The notes under the pieces were generated by a model, which was given only the letters and a program-made list of their open reading frames with translations, had not been told where the DNA came from and did not search any database. From assembly GCA_902606445.1 (NCBI GenBank), contig CACLGJ010000002.1:1-64000 (forward strand): a stretch of DNA of 64,000 nucleotides. The letters run 5' to 3'. The DNA is from an uncultured Pelagibacteraceae bacterium. Lineage in GTDB: Bacteria; Pseudomonadota; Alphaproteobacteria; Pelagibacterales; Pelagibacteraceae. A program made the position numbers and the translations under genes. Each line of letters begins with the position of its first letter. The first letter of the stretch is position 1. Of the stretch, positions 61,637-64,000 are shown one piece after another.

Positions 61637-63076
61637 TTAATTTCTCCAAAAAGATGGTAAGAATAATACTAATATTGCAAACAACTCAAGTCTACCTAAT
61701 ATCATTCCAAATGTTAAAATCCATTTTGAACTATCAGGAAGAGCTGAAAAGTCCCCATTTGGTCCAATTATTGAACCAAGCCCAGGTCCCACATTAGATA
61801 TGGATGTTGCTGCTCCAGAGATAGATGTAATAAAATCTAATCCAGTCAATGATAGTAAAGCAGTTAAAATAAAAAAAATAACGAAATACATGTAAATAAA
61901 AGAAATAATTGAAGATATAAATTTATTATCTATTGGATTTTTATCATATTTCAAAACAAAAACTCCCTTAGGATAAATAATTTTTTTTAACTGGTTAATA
62001 ATAAAAAGATACAGTATTTGAATTCTAAATATCTTAACTCCACAGGTTGTGGATCCGGCACATCCTCCAATGAACATTAAAATTAAGAATAAAACTAATG
62101 TAAAACTTCCCCAAGTATCAAATTCAGCATTAACATAACCTGTACCAGTTAATATAGATATAATATTAAAAATTACTGATCTAAAATTTAGCTCTTTTGA
62201 ACTACTTATCATCAAATATATTGACAAAATTATTATGCTAAAGATTATTATTTTAAAAAAAGATCTTATTTGAATATCATTAAAAAGTATTTTTTTATCT
62301 CCACTTATAAATTTTATATACGCAATAAAAGGTAAGCTACCTAAGATTATAAAAATCATTGCTGCAATTTCAATAGAAACACTATTAAAAAAACCAATTG
62401 ACTCATTATAATTGGAAAATCCTCCTGTTGCTATTGTAGTCATTGAGTGCGTTAAACTATCGAATAAATTCATACCAAAAATTTTATAAGTTAAACCACA
62501 AAAAAAAGTCAGTGATGTATAAATATATATTAGGCGAAGCGCTATTTCTTTTGATTTAGGCAATATTTTCTCTGATGAATCATTATTTGAAATTTTAAAG
62601 AGTTGCATTCCCCCAACATTCATTATTGGCATTAATGTGATGGCCATAATTATAATCCCTATGCCGCCTAACCATTGAAGAATTGCTCTCCAAAGCAATA
62701 TACTTTTTGGCATTTCATTCAAATTGGAGATAACCGTTGATCCCGTCGTTGTGATTCCAGACATACTTTCAAAAAAAGCATTTATGAACGAAAAGTTTAA
62801 ATCTGAAAAAATAAAAGGTAAAGATCCAAAAATTGCAATACTTAACCAAGAAAGAGACGTTAGAAGAAAAGCCTGTTGTAATGTCAATTTTTTATCATGG
62901 TCTAGATTTGATAAAAAAAATAATGTTCCAAAAATTATTGTAACAATTGAAGCTCCTAAAAAAGATGAATCTAATTCCGAATATATAAATTGAAAAATAA
63001 TTGGGATAAACATGAATATCCCTAGAATTATTTGCAAAATTCCAAGAGTAAAAAAAACTGTTTTATAATTAGACAT
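61637..63076 (-). CDS. trkH: TrkH-type potassium uptake protein
   Basis: The 479-aa protein has repeated membrane-pore-membrane segments. Selectivity-filter-like glycines appear in FFESMSGITTTGSTVI near residue 115, THSMTTIATGGFSN, SILTGTGYVN and SGAATSISNVGPGLG, the pattern of K+ transporter Trk/Ktr subunits. It transports K+ with a cytoplasmic regulatory partner (TrkA/KtrA), not found in this window. The ATG of the downstream permease gene lies two bases past its stop. Confidence 0.93.
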   Translation of the reverse strand: MSNYKTVFFTLGILQIILGIFMFIPIIFQFIYSELDSSFLGASIVTIIFGTLFFLSNLDHDKKLTLQQAFLLTSLSWLSIAIFGSLPFIFSDLNFSFINAFFESMSGITTTGSTVISNLNEMPKSILLWRAILQWLGGIGIIIMAITLMPIMNVGGMQLFKISNNDSSEKILPKSKEIALRLIYIYTSLTFFCGLTYKIFGMNLFDSLTHSMTTIATGGFSNYNESIGFFNSVSIEIAAMIFIILGSLPFIAYIKFISGDKKILFNDIQIRSFFKIIIFSIIILSIYLMISSSKELNFRSVIFNIISILTGTGYVNAEFDTWGSFTLVLFLILMFIGGCAGSTTCGVKIFRIQILYLFIINQLKKIIYPKGVFVLKYDKNPIDNKFISSIISFIYMYFVIFFILTALLSLTGLDFITSISGAATSISNVGPGLGSIIGPNGDFSALPDSSKWILTFGMILGRLELFAILVLFLPSFWRN

Positions 63077-63165
63077 TTTGAAAGAACATTATTTTATGGT
63101 AAATAAATTTCAACTCTATAAGAATTAATAAAATCGCTAATTTAACATTTTAAAAAGATATATTC

Positions 63166-64000
63166 GTGATTAAAAAAGAAATTTTAGAAAAAACAAGTGC
63201 TTGGCCTTTTGTTGAAGCAAAAAAAATGCTTCGAGAAAGAAAATCATTTATTGAGAAAAAAGGTAAAATCACTCTTCAAACAGGGTATGGCCCAAGTGGA
63301 CTTCCTCACATCGGAACATTTGGTGAAGTCGCCAGAACCTCGATGATGGTTAATGCTTTGAAGCAACTTACAGACCTTCCTGCTGAAATAATTACTTTCT
63401 CTGATGATATGGATGGATTAAGAAAAGTTCCTGAAAATGTTCCTAATCAAGAGTTGCTAAATGAAAATCTTCACAAACCATTGACTCAAGTCCCGGATCC
63501 ATTTGAAAAATTTGGTAGTTTTGGAGAACATAACAATGAAATGTTGAAAGATTTTTTGAATAGTTTTAACTTTAAATATAGTTTTAAAAGCTCAACATCT
63601 TTATATAATGATGGTTTTTTTAATCCAACATTAAAAATTATTTTAGAAAATTATGATGGTATAATGAATATTATACTCCCAACTTTAGGCAAAGAGCGTC
63701 AAAAAACCTACTGCCCTTTTTTACCTATTTGTCCAGATACAGGTCAAGTTCTAGAAATACCAGTTTTAGAAATTGACAAAAAAAATTCTAAAATAATTTT
63801 TGACAATAAAGGTAAAAAACTAGAATCCAGTATTTTAAATGGAAATTGCAAACTACAATGGAAAGTTGATTGGGCAATGAGATGGTATGCTCTTGATATA
63901 GATTTTGAAATGTATGGAAAAGACCTTATTGAAAGCGCCATTTTATCAACCAAAATTATAAATTTAATTGGAAAAAAAAATCCATCCGGTTTCGCTTATG
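63166..64000 (+). CDS. lysK: Class I lysyl-tRNA synthetase, N-terminal part
   Basis: The frame opens with GTG at 63166 and runs past the window end (278 codons visible). It has the class I signature GPSGLPHIGTFGEVARTSMM near residue 41 (HIGH-type HIG) and a fold with SDDMDGLRKVPENVPNQ near residue 85. This resembles LysK of archaea, spirochaetes and alphaproteobacteria. It charges tRNA-Lys. It is divergent from trkH with 89 bases between. No frameshift is visible; it is incomplete only because of the window edge. Confidence 0.9.
   Translation, partial: MIKKEILEKTSAWPFVEAKKMLRERKSFIEKKGKITLQTGYGPSGLPHIGTFGEVARTSMMVNALKQLTDLPAEIITFSDDMDGLRKVPENVPNQELLNENLHKPLTQVPDPFEKFGSFGEHNNEMLKDFLNSFNFKYSFKSSTSLYNDGFFNPTLKIILENYDGIMNIILPTLGKERQKTYCPFLPICPDTGQVLEIPVLEIDKKNSKIIFDNKGKKLESSILNGNCKLQWKVDWAMRWYALDIDFEMYGKDLIESAILSTKIINLIGKKNPSGFAY

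Overview
The window looks like a piece of a SAR11 (Candidatus Pelagibacter / Pelagibacterales, Alphaproteobacteria) chromosome. The base composition is very A+T-rich. Intergenic gaps are a few bases and many genes overlap by 1-20 nt. The content is typical of the group: a DMSP demethylation cluster (dmdA with dmdB- and dmdC-like genes), a SAM-II riboswitch before metX, a TRAP transporter, a class I lysyl-tRNA synthetase and a long TCA-cycle gene run. This assignment rests on gene content and remembered family sequences, not on a database search. No gene-free stretch exceeds 300 bases; the longest gaps are 57352-57543 and 11473-11634, and both hold RNA structure. I see no tRNA, rRNA, CRISPR array, insertion sequence or phage gene.

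Layout. 1-9738 (+): the end of an aminotransferase, a glycolate/D-lactate dehydrogenase and a 2-hydroxyacid dehydrogenase, a TakP-like TRAP transporter (binding protein, strong hairpin terminator, then the two membrane subunits), an amidase, a 58-aa membrane protein, a DMT exporter, an alpha/beta hydrolase and a secreted unknown protein. 9731-11472 (-): ftsY and dapF. 11522-11624: a predicted four-way-junction RNA just before ffh. 11635-37558 (+): about 26 kb of co-directional genes: ffh-rpsP-trmD-rplS, leuCDB, dmdC-like/dmdB-like/hydrolase/dmdA, asd, sdhCDAB, mmsA, mdh, sucCD, sucAB and lpd. 37696-41381 (-): a four-gene cell-surface sugar islet (GNAT acetyltransferase, glycosyltransferase, epimerase, aminotransferase). 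41480-48328 (+): priA, then the F1 ATP synthase genes atpHAGDC. 48311-57351 (-): rppH-ctpA-rsfS-nadD-proA-proB, obgE-rpmA-rplU, and gloB-metW-metX under a SAM-II riboswitch. 57544-59522 (+): hisC and prephenate dehydrogenase. 59525-63076 (-): an NlpC/P60 protein, an AmpG-like MFS carrier and TrkH. 63166-end (+): class I lysK, cut by the window edge.

How it fits together. The dmd genes take DMSP to methylmercaptopropionate, its CoA thioester and then the unsaturated thioester, which can yield methanethiol as reduced sulfur. The metX-metW genes, switched by SAM through the riboswitch, control homoserine activation for methionine synthesis. SAR11 is known to depend on reduced sulfur, so the two loci plausibly form one sulfur economy. 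mmsA sits inside the TCA run and may feed acyl-CoA from small aldehydes into central metabolism.

Most promising for novelty are the structured RNA before ffh, the unassigned hydrolase between the dmdB-like gene and dmdA, the surface-sugar islet, and a possible second hairpin downstream of the SAM-II aptamer.
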